Source: Elysia crispata
Lineage: Eukaryota; Mollusca; Gastropoda; Plakobranchidae
Length of the DNA: 64,000 nt
Reading direction: 5' to 3'
NCBI GenBank assembly: GCA_033675545.1
Contig: JAWDGP010004884.1
Span: forward strand, 20,001-84,000
How positions within the stretch are numbered: the first letter of the stretch is position 1; each line of letters opens with the position of its first letter. Positions 38,701-48,069 of this stretch are shown one piece after another. The notes beneath the pieces were generated by a model, which was given only the letters and a program-made list of their open reading frames with translations, was not told the DNA's origin and made no database searches. Position numbers and translations under genes: made by a program.

Positions 38701-41700
38701 GACCAAAAAATGGTGGAAGAAGATGTTTCACTGGCTCTTTGAGGTAACTCAGACAAATGCTTACATCGTTTACCTCCTCACCAGACCTCAAGAACTTGTC
38801 GCAGAGGCCTCTTGGATTTCAAGGATACGCTGTTCAAACAGCTTATCCAGACAGCTGCAACTTTGCGTGCCATCCCTGCTGAGATCTCTCCAATTTTTCA
38901 TACAGATGAACCAGATGTTTTGGCAAGAGTAAGCAACAAGCAACATCTTGATATGTGGGTTGCTGATGATCGCCGGTGCGCCTACTGCTTACCAAAAAAA
39001 GTCGCAAGAGAACCGAGTTTGTCTGCTCGGGGTGTCCGTATCAGCCACATCTTCACCCCAAGGATTGCTTTTTGGCTTTCCACACATCACACTGAGTCAA
39101 GAATTAGAATGCCTTGTACATATTGTAAATAAGTTTATTATAATGTAGAAATGTTCAAAGTCCCATAATTATTGAATCCTTATTTCCCCTTTTTTTGCGT
39201 TTGTATGCTTCTATTTGGCAGTCTGTGTCTCAAATACCTATGATTGAAAGTAGAAATTATTTTGCCATATAGCAAACATATACCAATGGAGTAAATAAAA
39301 CATGTTTCCAGACTTCAAAAGATGGATATACAATTTTTTCTGTCCCGGTTTGTCAATTTTAATTTTTTTCAAAGTATGTAATTTTAATTATACCATCAAT
39401 TTCAAAACTTTATAAAAATTGAGTTTCAGACATACAGAATCAATTTTTTGTTTTCCATAACATTTATTCAATTACCTTCAATATGATATGCTACACTATA
39501 TAATATCTATTCATAATAATTACGCTGTAAGGAAATAAAATTAACAACTCCTGTACTATAAAGCGTTTCCTTTTAAGGCCTCCATCCAAATGTGAATTTG
39601 GGGCACAGACTCAAAGAGTTAATGGCCTCAGTGCTCATAGGAAATGGATATTGCCCTGCCTTCAAGGGGAATTAAAGCTAAAAGATGACAAGTCAATCAT
39701 GCCCTGTTCTGATTGTTTATTCATCCCTGACCTTTACGTGGTATCTATTCACATCTAAGTAGAGTGGGGAAATCAGTCAAACCCTTTAAATCTGACACAT
39801 CCCGATCCTATGTTGACAACACTAACCACTAGGCTGCTGAATTTAGATCTGTATACTGTACTTTTAAAAAATATGTTGCATATATCTTATTGACAAAGAC
39901 ACTGAGCTCTTAGTCAAAGCTGACTTTTATTTCATTATTGAAAAATAATGAAGATTAAGCAAGCCTATACATATTTTCCTTGTTGACACTCTGAAGAGGC
40001 CTGTAAACATCTTTTAAATCTCTTAAAGCATTTAAGAAACAGCACAATTAGAAATGTGACATGTGCAATTACTGAAGCCTTCACATGTTAATGCCTCAAC
40101 CAATATTGGGTGTATTTGTGTGTGCATCATATGAATGGTTGCACCATGGAAATGCTGACCAATTTATCTAATTCATACAGTAATATTGACAAATGGAAGC
40201 AGAATCAAAGGATTGTCAAAATGAAAATGCAAGCAAAATGCACAGAGGAGTCAAAAAAAAAAATTCACACACATGATTACCCCATCTAGTCTCTCTCTCT
40301 TTTTTTTTTTTAAATGAAAACTGACAAGCTTATGCTAATGGTTATGAGCAGAGGTAGGCCAATATTCTATACCACTTCTATTGATTTAAGAAAAATTAAT
40401 GTGCAAAAACATACCACTGCCTTCATAGCATTTACCCACAAAAATGTTCTCAATGAAATCATTTAGGGAAAAAAAGTTTGCCTTTTATGAATTAAAGTTT
40501 GTGATTGAAAAAAAAATACTCTTTTTCAAGAAAAGTATACTTAAATTTTGTTTCTAAAAATTTAAAGATATTACAGGTCTATATCTAAGACAAGTGGCAA
40601 ATTTTCTATTTTAAAATCTTTAAAATATCTTGCAAATAAGAGTTGATCTTTGAAAGATTAACCAGAAAGCCACTCAAAAAATCTGAACTATTTTTTATAT
40701 ATATATAATGAGCTAATGTTTACCTTCTCTCCGTCTCCTTGAGCCTTTGGCTGATGAAGGCCTCTGTAACCTGGACGGGGCCTCCTACATGTTAATGGAA
40801 GAAAATATTGTACAATGTCGTAATCATGAAAATGGAAAAATCTGTGGCTGAATTAAAAGCACAATGTGTTGTTTTCATCCTCAGTTTAATATTGTATGCA
40901 ATGAAAGGTTTTAATAAGTCTATCATAAAGTGTCCTTCAAAAAAAAAATAGGTAAAGACCCAGTCAATGAGCCAAAATGGCCATACAAACAGAAACTGAA
41001 ACCATAATCAATCCAGTTTATCAACTAGATTCTAGAGAAAGGAGTGAAGATTACCTGTTTTTCCACTTTCTCTCCATTTACTTTTTCTTTCTCTAGAGAT
41101 TCATTTTCTTTCTCTCTGTGGTCGCTCTGACATATGAAAACAAGGAAAATTAAATAAATAAAATATGTGTTGATACATTAAACCTGTTGATTGATTGCAA
41201 GGCAAAGATATAGTATAAGGAAAAAGAAGATCTGAATAAAGACAAATTGTCAAGTTATATATGTAAAGTTAAAAAAGAGCTAGCTCTTTACTTATACAAT
41301 TTTGTCCTCTTTCATTGCAACCTGACTGCAACTAAATTTCAAAATTTGATCAGTATTATTGGAAATTACAAAATCCAACCTTTTTAATTGCCTGTTTGCT
41401 ACTTACTGTAAAACAATGTTTGTCTCACTTATTTCATTTTGAAAGAAGCAAAAAAAGTTTTAAATGCAGGCAACTGATCATGAAGATTGAAACCAAAAGT
41501 TTTTAAGTGAGAAAGTTAGAAGCGAAAAAAAAAAAAAAGATAAACAACTGGAAAAATAGAGAGGAGCAAGCTTCTTGCTTCAACAAAATCTCTTGAATTA
41601 TCATTTTGAGACTGAAAAAGGAAGAAACTTAAAAAAATAATAAAAAAAAACTATTAAAAATTGAAAAGACCAGAAATGGTCACACAAGTGCAATTGCCAA

Positions 41701-44700
41701 ATTTTCAAAAACTCGTTCTCTGTTGCGGTCTCACAAGTCCAATGAAACTGTGATCTCCTGTGGCCAAGCTCTCAGCATGGCTAGCTACGGGAGGGGGCAG
41801 TTTCGCTCCTGGACGACGACATGATCCAATAGGCAGAGAAGGTACCGCATTTCTATGTTTATGTGGGCTGGTCGAAGCATGTCCCGCACCCCCATCATCG
41901 CCCATGCTCAGAGTCGCAGGAGGACCCAATGAGTCCTCTAGCCCAAGAGTGCCAACATTTTCAATACCAGATGCACTGGCCTTTTTTGAACTGGATGAAA
42001 CTTTTGAATGGTGAATTTCCCCCTCTTTAGTATCCTCAGACAGTTTGCTGGAGGGCTGCTTCTGGACATTTGGAGAAGGACAGTGCTGGGAAGCAAGTAG
42101 TTTTACTGAGCCAGTTGCCTGCAGTGTGGCAGCAGAACCTGTTCTCTTTAATTTGCAGTACAAACTAAATGACACTGAGATATGTCAGTCTGTGATGATT
42201 AGTACCACCAAACCTGCAATACCCCTTGATAAGACCATCTTTTTGTTTGCCTCCATTACCCTGTAACATTTAGTTTCACTTTTCAAGAGCTCACTTTGAT
42301 TGCTAAGTAATATCAGAGATCTTGGTTTAAATCACCTTTTGTCTAAAAATCCGTCTCTATACAACAGTATTAAGTTAACAGATAAGGCAAACAACGGAAC
42401 AAGTCCCAAAAAGTAAATAAATTAACAGGCTCTTGGTATCATTCATGAGGGCACTAAATGTGCTGGTCTGGTTGACCATTCACATTTCTTTACATATTGA
42501 CAGACACAGAAGATAAATTAAATAAAATCTACACCAGGTTTGTTAGCCAAAGTAAAAAAGACATGATTTAGCAATAAGAACGCAATTTTGAAGAAGCTTG
42601 TGAAAATGCATCATGATGGAGGAAAAAACAAATGGGATCTTTAAAAAATTTTTTACTTAACATTTAACTTATCAAAAAAATCATAATGGCCCATGGAAAT
42701 AATACATAAAGGGTCATAGAGCATTATAGAAAACAAAAACTGAAAAAAAAAAACATTAACTAATTTAAAATTTTTCACTCACTTTCTTGGATTTCTCCCT
42801 ATGCCTGTCTTCACGGTCATCCCGAGATTTGTCCCTTGTCTTTGATTCTCTGTCTTTGTGGCGATCCCGGTCTTTCTCATGCCTTCTCTCTCTGTCTTTG
42901 TCACGGTCTCTGTCCTTGTCTCCTTTGTCCCTGCTTCTCTCTCTGTCTCCTTTATCACGACTTCGCTCTCCATCTTTTTCCTTCTCCGGTTTTTCTTTCT
43001 AAAATAGTAAGAAGTATCTATTGACAAAATGGTAAATCACTTTCCTACTGGGTAATCTTAAATTTCTTTCATGGAGCACGGTCAGATGAGGAATGAAGCT
43101 GGACAATTTAGAGCTGTCATAGATATCCTTCATTTATTTTAGACTTTTTTCTTCTGTTCCATTTTGAAAATTAGTTTTTCCAGGAATCATTGCTGTCCTA
43201 AAAAAAAAACAAAACATGATACATGACACTTTAGTCATAAAACAGATTTAAATGCTTTGAGTGCTATCACTCTGCACCGCGTACGCATTTTAAAGCCAGT
43301 AGATTCTTATGACCTTACTATGTAGTCATCAAATATGTCATTGACAACAATATGATGAATTAACAGCATGGGGACAGTTCTGAGAGAGATTTGACTGTGT
43401 AAAAAAAAGAAAGAAAAAAAAAGGAACCCCCAAAAAAATTTCATGAACCTATTAACCAAACAAAAATATATACTTCAGAATCCCGCTGCTTCCTTCTGTC
43501 TGCACTTTTGGTTCTGTCTCTGTCTTTCTCCCTCTCTTTGTCTTTATGTGACTCATGTTTCTCTTCTTTTGCAGAGCTTCCCCCTCCTCCTCCTCCTCCT
43601 CCTTTGAGAACTTGTCTCACATATTGGTCATTGTCCACCTAAGGAAACAAAAAGATTTGAAAAATTTAGTTTTCATACAGCTACATCATGATAGTCATCT
43701 GTTATGGTCTACTTTAACTTTTTTTTAAAAAAGTCTAATAACTATTGATTTTTTAGTTAAAATCTACCAATATTGCTGAAATAAGGGTGGATTTCAGTCA
43801 CTTACTATGATGAATGAAAGAGAGATTGTTACATTACTGAAGGAGCCAGTGCCTGAATAGACAAAAGTTAAATTCTATCATGTATATCAGATCTTGTGTG
43901 AATCTTTGTAGTTAACATTTTCCCTACACATTGATCCCATTCATAAAGTTCGAATCATTGCCACTCTAGTGCCTGTACTATCGGCTTGTCTGATTTGTAG
44001 ATACTTTTATCATGAGTAATTCCCTATTTTATAGAGTTATTTTACCACTACCAAAGAGTTGCAGACCTCTTTGGTCACATTTCTAAACCTACAATGATGG
44101 GAAATACTGTTTGATCACATGCAAAAAGAAACAAAACGAAGATCCTCAAATTTTCCATTTTCTTCTGTTAACTTAACATGTATAACAAGTGTAACTGTGT
44201 TTCTGATTAATAAAAAACACATCAAAATTTAATTTGAATGCATTTGATTTTGATTGCACTCACATTTTTATTGATTGCATCTGCCAGTGCTTGTAAAAAC
44301 TCATTTGTTCTCTCTGGTTCATGACCGGCTACAATTTTTACTGGTTTCACACTCAAAGACTTTCCTGTAACTGCAGCTGATGAAGAAAAACACAGTACAT
44401 ATACATATAAATTTACAAAGAGATATATAACAACAAATAAAAACTTTCAATTAACCGTTATTTAGTATTTATAACAAAGCAAAAAAAAATGAACAAAGAA
44501 GAAAATGAAAATTCTTACTGTATATTGCTTCCCCAGTGAACAATAATAACACATGACATTATTGCAGATATTTTAAATACTGGCAATATATACTGAAAAT
44601 TAATTTTAAGTCCAAAAATTTCTTTGATGGACTAGGTTAGAAAGTATAGCTTGAAAATGTAAAAAATACAAGGGGACATACATACCAACTATGTCGATTG

Positions 44701-46473
44701 CTTTTTGTAAAAAAGCTATTTTGGCATCTTTGTCCTGTAGAAAATTAAGAAGTCACATGATTAGATTAAATTTTTTAAATCATCCATACAAATCAGGTTA
44801 TTCTTTTTCTCTCTTTCTCAACAAAATTCTCCTCATTGAATTTTTATTTCAAATATACTTTTTAGCATTTCCCACACACATTCTTCTCCAATTTTTTTTT
44901 TTTTGTGGTGTGTCCAGTAGAGGTAGTGTTAGAGATAGCTCTGTTAAAGGAAAATTCAGTAATGCTTTCAAAGATTGTTTTGGTTATACATGTCCTCAGA
45001 GAGATGACCTCATACAATTTCTGCCTGTAACAAGCCGTGAGTAAGAAAGTAAGACTAAGAACTGAAAAGAAAAGGTCCCAAATTCACCCATTATTTGCAA
45101 CTGTGTTGTATTCTTATTTCTTTGGTAATATCAGCTAAAGTAACAATACATTTCAACATAATACACAAAATGCTCTATTAACTGGCAATATCCCTAATTG
45201 AAACTTATGAAATAGACTTAAAAAAAAAAAAGAATATAATTATGTGTGTGTGTGAGGACTTGTCCTCCACTTGAAACACAAGTGTTGCATGAAGAGACTT
45301 TTAAGATAAGATCATCAACAATTAATGAAAAGCTCACACAAATGAACACTTTATTTAATTATTCAAATTATGTTCAAACCACAAAAGTTTTCTATAACTT
45401 TACATATTTTACCTTGACATTTTCTGAGTTCATTTCAGTATCACTGTACAGTCCCTGCATGAACCCTGTAGTTTTTATGACCTGGACAGAAAGAAAAGGT
45501 GTAGTCTCCTATTTATAAATATTTCAAAAAATTCACTATAGAGTTTTTCAACACAACAATGATCCATGAAAATTATTCTAAAACAGTAAAAGGGATTGTT
45601 GAATTGACTGATTGCAGTTGCACTGATACAAATGTGGAGAAACAATGTCATTTATTGCCTGGGAAAACATAAAAAAAATCTGATGCAGTTTTCCTAGATA
45701 TGATTATGAATATTTATGAGAAATAAATGCAAATTGCAATGTTTGAAAGACAAAGTTACAATATATGACTAACTCTGATTAGAAGCAAGCCAGAAATTTG
45801 ATAAACATATTTTTCAAATGCCCCTGAGCCATTTAAGGTTATTACTGATTCTATATCATGAAAATGCATATACGCATTTCAAACCTCTGCAGCCTTCACA
45901 TTGAAAATCTGAGACTTAGATCTAGAGATCTAGACTCTAGATCTAGATCTAGATTCTAGTCTGAATTATAAATACATAGATCTAGATCTAGATTCTATGG
46001 CTCCAGCATCCAACTGAGTTCCAGATTTGTAATTTGGTCTGAAATAGTTAAAGTTAAGACAAAACTAAATGTGATAAAGCAACTTTAAAGTTTTAGACTA
46101 TAGATTCTAGATCTATGCAACAGATGGTAATTAGTATAGCCCTAGGTCGACTTATGTAACTTTCGGTCTGTGCTGCGATCATAGGCTACTTGTCTACGTT
46201 TTTATCCATTACATTTGTCAGTGCTAGATAGGTATATTTAAACTTTATTTTTTGGGTGCATATCCTCAACACAGATATAGATCTAGATCTAGATCAATAT
46301 TATATGATTCAGGTTTCGTCTGGTTTTCAGATATTTTAGGCGTAACTTACAGATGTCATGACATCATGAAGAAAGCGGAACGGCGGCTTGCTGAGTAGCT
46401 TTTCAGTCAACGGGGGCTTCTTAATAAGTTTCCCCAGAGTATCTTGTGTTTTTTTCAATGTTTTTGGGTCCAT
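23639..46473 (-). CDS. TRAF3IP1: Intraflagellar transport protein 54 (TRAF3-interacting protein 1)
   Basis: Eighteen exons on the minus strand join in constant phase into 577 codons plus stop. IFT54 is a peripheral IFT-B subunit that binds tubulin and IFT20 and helps carry cargo along cilia (family knowledge). Residues 1-118 form the calponin-homology-like MIP-T3 head ([15 protein letters not shown], then [13 protein letters not shown] and [15 protein letters not shown]). Residues 119-270 are a Lys/Arg/Glu/Asp-rich linker. Residues 297-317 are an acidic run. [13 protein letters not shown] lies near 350-365. Residues 425-577 form the coiled-coil tail (INPLGK-like [31 protein letters not shown]). 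The human protein is 691 aa. An extra exon at 41,735-42,145 would bring this one to 714. The start is the first ATG before the conserved head. Confidence 0.95.
25030..25133 (-). CDS. TRAF3IP1: IFT54 exon 17
   Basis: Starts after TGTTCAG and ends AA|GTGAGT. It encodes [19 protein letters not shown] and continues to REMK. Part of the C-terminal coiled coil; phase 0 in, phase 2 out. Confidence 0.95.
25784..25903 (-). CDS. TRAF3IP1: IFT54 exon 16
   Basis: Forty codons from [13 protein letters not shown] to TRSANPLGK. The acceptor is CTCCAG. The donor GTTTGG is a weak match to consensus, but the phase and the family alignment (human INPLGK followed by MDYIQED) support it. Confidence 0.92.
26942..27021 (-). 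CDS. TRAF3IP1: IFT54 exon 15
   Basis: Encodes [16 protein letters not shown] through KKTEI. Acceptor TTTTTTGTAG, donor GTAAAT. It corresponds to the start of the conserved C-terminal domain (human VLVKKILETKK). Confidence 0.93.
27861..27900 (-). CDS. TRAF3IP1: IFT54 exon 14
   Basis: A short 40-bp exon encoding [13 protein letters not shown] plus one base. Acceptor TTTTCGTCAG, donor GTAAGA. Confidence 0.9.
28427..28538 (-). CDS. TRAF3IP1: IFT54 exon 13
   Basis: Encodes [20 protein letters not shown] through [17 protein letters not shown]. It parallels the human acidic EDDEQFVVEAAP region. Acceptor CCCTGCAG, donor GTGAGT. Confidence 0.93.
28774..29084. mobile_element. Fold-back (MITE-like) inverted-repeat element in IFT54 intron 12
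   Basis: Two arms of about 112 bp (28,774-28,886 and 28,972-29,084) are inverted copies with about 10 differences. Both carry ATTGATTACCTAGTTTAAAT, TTTGGTTTGCCATGACT and GATGGCTGTGGGTAATGGCC. A spacer of about 85 bp has no coding capacity. The form fits a non-autonomous fold-back transposon. No convincing target-site duplication was found, so the outer borders are uncertain. Confidence 0.7.
29728..29811 (-). CDS. TRAF3IP1: IFT54 exon 12
   Basis: Encodes [20 protein letters not shown] through ESEPAM. The [11 protein letters not shown] string is also found in vertebrate TRAF3IP1, which makes this exon strong evidence for the identification. Acceptor TTATTCTAG, donor GTAAGT. Confidence 0.95.
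31012..31096 (-). CDS. TRAF3IP1: IFT54 exon 11
   Basis: Encodes [20 protein letters not shown] through LPPQVAA. Acceptor TTTCCTTCAG, donor GTAAGT; phase 1 in, phase 2 out. Confidence 0.9.
32785..32847 (-). CDS. TRAF3IP1: IFT54 exon 10 (acidic exon)
   Basis: 63 bp encoding a run of Asp and Glu ending EGDEGLNG. Acceptor TTCACGGCAG, donor GTAAAA. Both borders are phase 1, so the exon could be skipped without changing the frame. Confidence 0.87.
34483..34503 (-). CDS. TRAF3IP1: IFT54 exon 9 (21-bp microexon)
   Basis: Only 21 bp: CTCAGAATCACACAGCTCCC plus G, encoding AQNHTAP across the borders. Acceptor TTTGTTAACAG, donor GTAAAT. Both borders are phase 1, so it can be included or skipped in frame. 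Confidence 0.7.
36679..38063 (+). mobile_element. mariner transposon with identical 115-bp terminal repeats
   Basis: 1,385 bp flanked by TA on both sides (36,677-36,678 and 38,064-38,065), the mariner target. The terminal inverted repeats 36,679-36,793 and 37,949-38,063 are identical by base-by-base reading, starting CGAGGGCAGGCTGATAAATA. About 30 bp is usual for mariner, so 115 bp is long. The insertion lies in the piggyBac transposase between FQE and YYPFQ codons. Identical ends and a nearly open transposase point to a recent insertion. Confidence 0.95.
36875..37949 (+). pseudogene. mariner transposase (DD34D), nearly intact
   Basis: About 357 codons, the usual length, starting [19 protein letters not shown]. 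The N-terminal helix-turn-helix part carries [15 protein letters not shown]. The catalytic residues are the Asp of [12 protein letters not shown], the Asp of HDNARPH and the final Asp of [13 protein letters not shown], with 34 residues between the second and third, which defines DD34D mariner. One frame change near 36,960 and one in-frame TGA at 37,506-37,508 (where the family has Trp) make it non-functional as read. The last base of the stop codon is the first base of the right terminal repeat. Confidence 0.93.
40724..40784 (-). CDS. TRAF3IP1: IFT54 exon 8
   Basis: 61 bp encoding [19 protein letters not shown] plus one base. Acceptor TTAACATGTAG, donor GTAAAC. It contains an RPSSAK motif like that of exon 12. 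Confidence 0.92.
41055..41126 (-). CDS. TRAF3IP1: IFT54 exon 7
   Basis: 72 bp, 24 codons, encoding [20 protein letters not shown] and VEKQ. Acceptor TATGTCAG, donor GTAATC. Charged linker; phase 0 at both ends. Confidence 0.92.
41735..42145 (-). CDS. TRAF3IP1: Probable optional exon of IFT54 (between exons 6 and 7)
   Basis: A 137-codon open stretch between phase-0 exons 6 and 7 that could itself be phase 0 at both ends: possible acceptor AATTAAAG|AGA and donor CTT|GTGAGA. It reads [20 protein letters not shown], later [19 protein letters not shown]-like [18 protein letters not shown] and [15 protein letters not shown]. The GC content and lack of stops stand out from the AT-rich intron. [12 protein letters not shown] resembles the [11 protein letters not shown] motif of exon 12. 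The acceptor has a poor pyrimidine tract, so the true left border may differ. It could also be a non-genic remnant. Confidence 0.5.
42783..42998 (-). CDS. TRAF3IP1: IFT54 exon 6
   Basis: 72 codons of charged linker with [20 protein letters not shown] repeats, ending REKSKK. Acceptor ACTATTTTAG, donor GTGAGT. Such Arg/Asp/Lys-rich linkers are typical of IFT54. Confidence 0.95.
43474..43638 (-). CDS. TRAF3IP1: IFT54 exon 5
   Basis: 55 codons from [14 protein letters not shown] through an eight-residue Gly run to RRKQRDSE. Acceptor TTTCCTTAG, donor GTATAT. It ends the conserved head and opens the charged linker. Confidence 0.95.
44264..44376 (-). CDS. TRAF3IP1: IFT54 exon 4
   Basis: Encodes [20 protein letters not shown] and [17 protein letters not shown]. 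The IVAGHEPE(K/R)TNE string is a signature of the family. Acceptor CTTCATCAG, donor GTGAGT. Confidence 0.97.
44686..44734 (-). CDS. TRAF3IP1: IFT54 exon 3
   Basis: 49 bp encoding [16 protein letters not shown] plus one base. Acceptor TTTCTACAG, donor GTATGT. It matches the conserved KDAKI(S/A)FLQKAID of the family. Confidence 0.97.
45413..45481 (-). CDS. TRAF3IP1: IFT54 exon 2
   Basis: 23 codons: [20 protein letters not shown] then NVK. Acceptor TTTCTGTCCAG, donor GTAAAA. Human has VIRTTGFMKGLYT here. Confidence 0.97.
45900..46330. repeat. TAGATC-rich patch in IFT54 intron 1
   Basis: Many overlapping TAGATCTAGATC hexamers around 45,917-45,955, 45,978-45,996, 46,105-46,115 and 46,278-46,293. 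They are interspersed rather than one pure array. A similar patch lies at 49,139-49,500, so the motif brackets the IFT54 start. Confidence 0.7.
46351..46473 (-). CDS. TRAF3IP1: IFT54 exon 1 (first coding)
   Basis: 41 codons starting [19 protein letters not shown] and ending [10 protein letters not shown] before donor GTAAGT. The ATG has A at -3 and G at +4. TTATTTTTCAG ten bases upstream could be an acceptor for an untranslated exon. Confidence 0.96.
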
Positions 46474-46614
46474 TTTGATTCTTTTCTGAAAAATAAATGG
46501 TGTTAATAACTCACGAAACCATGGTATTCATCGATCCCACTAACGACACAGATCATAACAGTAAAAATTTCGCTGAACGGAACTTCAAATGGAATTTGAT
46601 GCACAGTATAACTG

Positions 46615-46626
46615 TGCGCAGGCGCA
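46615..46626. promoter_or_regulatory. NRF-1-like palindrome upstream of IFT54
   Basis: TGCGCAGGCGCA, one base away from the perfect NRF-1 palindrome, about 140 bp upstream of the ATG. It is one of the few CpG-containing spots in the area. NRF-1 sites are typical of TATA-less broadly used promoters. Confidence 0.55.
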
Positions 46627-46640
46627 CAATGAAAATTTTT

Positions 46641-46650
46641 GCACTTCCTG
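46641..46650. promoter_or_regulatory. ETS-like site upstream of IFT54
   Basis: GCACTTCCTG (CAGGAAGTGC on the gene strand), 15 bp from the NRF-1-like palindrome. The pair suggests a TATA-less core promoter; no TATA box is seen close by. Confidence 0.45.
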
Positions 46651-46937
46651 CGAGAGTAGCTTTGTGTCGCTAAGATACAAAACTGTGATTATTCAGCTCG
46701 TTTAAATATTGCTACAAAACAAAACAACAAAATTATCAATGTTATGAAAACCTCTTGTTAAATATAGTCCTTTTTTTTTTCTTGGAGTAAAAAATAAATT
46801 CTCAATTCACAAACTAAGTATTTGCATGGGTAAACAGTGGGACGTCAACACAATCTGCACTGAAGCAAGCGAAAAAAGATCCAGCAGGCAGCAGAAACAG
46901 CAATCTTAATCACATTGTTGACAAGATTGAGGATAAT

Positions 46938-46995
46938 TTGGGCCGGTTTTGTGAAGGGCTCCTAATTTTAGGTGCGCTTCATAGAACCGGCCCAA
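46938..46995. repeat. 58-bp perfect-looking hairpin
   Basis: TTGGGCCGGTTTTGTGAAG and, 20 bp later, its near-complement CTTCATAGAACCGGCCCAA (two mismatches in 19). It stands out as GC-rich in AT-rich DNA. Probably a short palindromic interspersed element; a structured RNA or binding site cannot be excluded. Confidence 0.6.
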
Positions 46996-47584
46996 TAATA
47001 CTGATAATTATGAGCATATTTATTATGTTTTAGCGGTTATGAAGTGGCAAAAAATATTAGAAGATTCATCAATGATTTAATCAAAACCCACTAAAGTTAC
47101 ATTTTGGGTTCTTAACCCTGTAATAATATCACCTAAAATTGAATGTCATGGTGGAGCTTTGTGTTTAAAAAAAAAAAAAAAAAGTAGAGTGCAGCTCCAA
47201 AAGTTAAAAAAAAAAATTAAATGAACAAATTAAGGGTAAAAATTTTTCACACACACAAAAAAATTGATTGTACAAATGATTGGCTAAATAATAATTTACA
47301 AAATAATAAAGAAATAAATAAATAAGTGAAAGTACAAATAAAAAGTATTCTAACAGATAAGAAATTAAAGAAAATATCATGTAGCAGCAAATCATAGATT
47401 TCTAAATTTTGTGTTGATTCAAAGGCATGAATTCAGGACCCATTGCATTAAATATTCCAAATTTTACTTGTAATGCTAATACTTTTATGTGTATAATCAT
47501 AGATGTTTTGGAGTGAGCTCTCAATTTTTATTTGTTTCAAATAGTATGCAGAAGTATTATAATCATAAAAAAGGAAAAAAAAAG

Positions 47585-47650
47585 GGGGTGAAGAATTTCA
47601 GCCGCGAACCTCCGCCATATAGGCACTCCCAGATTCTTTGGTCCAAATAT
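47585..47650 (-). repeat. Dispersed repeat, third copy (reverse)
   Basis: Minus strand reads GGGAGTGCCTATATGGCGG, then AGGTTCGCGGCTGAAA, then CTTCACCCCC and T-rich DNA, as in the pair at 12,780-13,330. The three copies lie 35 kb apart in both orientations, which fits an interspersed element. Confidence 0.65.
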
Positions 47651-47956
47651 CTGCCCGACCATTCAAGGGAAGAATGTCTCTTTTGACGAAGCCAAAAAAA
47701 AAAAAAAAGGTTTCTCAAGAGAAACTGGAAATTCATCACGTCCTTTATTTATCACATTGTCACTTCCACTCGCTCTCTTTTCTATGTTTTACATCACTGT
47801 ATTGATGAAGAAGAAGAAGAAAAGGGAGGAAAAAACAAAGAAACAACTAAACCAATTGGAGAAAAGACAAATTAATGCAAAGCCGACTAATACACGTAAG
47901 TATAGAAAAACGTGCATCTGCTTCTATTATTACTACTACCACCACAAACACCACCA

Positions 47957-48033
<77 letters not shown>
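47957..48033. repeat. (ATT)n microsatellite
   Basis: About 25 ATT units. Frames through it give Ile or Leu runs and are not coding. Confidence 0.97.
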
Positions 48034-48034
<1 letters not shown>

Positions 48035-48069
48035 CACCATTATGGTTATCATTATTATTAAATGTACTA

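Larger units (their letters stand above)
35940..39095 (+). pseudogene. piggyBac transposase pseudogene
   Basis: The start MASQRQR is soon followed by a stop, then an acidic Ser/Asp-rich N-terminus ([13 protein letters not shown]). [10 protein letters not shown] lies near 36,440, [17 protein letters not shown] just left of the mariner, [14 protein letters not shown] and the [11 protein letters not shown] catalytic region to its right (about 38,080-38,370), [18 protein letters not shown] near 38,715, and a Cys/His tail (CAYCLPKK, then [17 protein letters not shown]) ending at 39,095. These are the family's conserved parts in order. Several stops, frame changes and a loss of roughly 100 or more residues before the mariner site show it is dead. 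Confidence 0.88.
35666..39618 (+). mobile_element. Decayed piggyBac transposon in IFT54 intron 8, antisense
   Basis: Bounded by TTAA on both sides (35,662-35,665 and 39,619-39,622). Terminal repeats start CTCTTTGAATCTG on the left and, inverted, CTCTTTGAGTCTG on the right. TTAA targeting and such short ends are hallmarks of piggyBac. Without the mariner insert the element is about 2.57 kb. The transposase inside is broken, so it cannot move by itself. It lies opposite to the host gene. Confidence 0.9.

Noticed and set aside
44880-45044. Plus-strand frame reading [15 protein letters not shown]
   Set aside because: It lies within IFT54 intron 2 on the other strand, without splice sites or start.
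46514-46527. RFX X-box near the IFT54 start
   Set aside because: Only the central CCATGG matches; both half-site ends differ from consensus.
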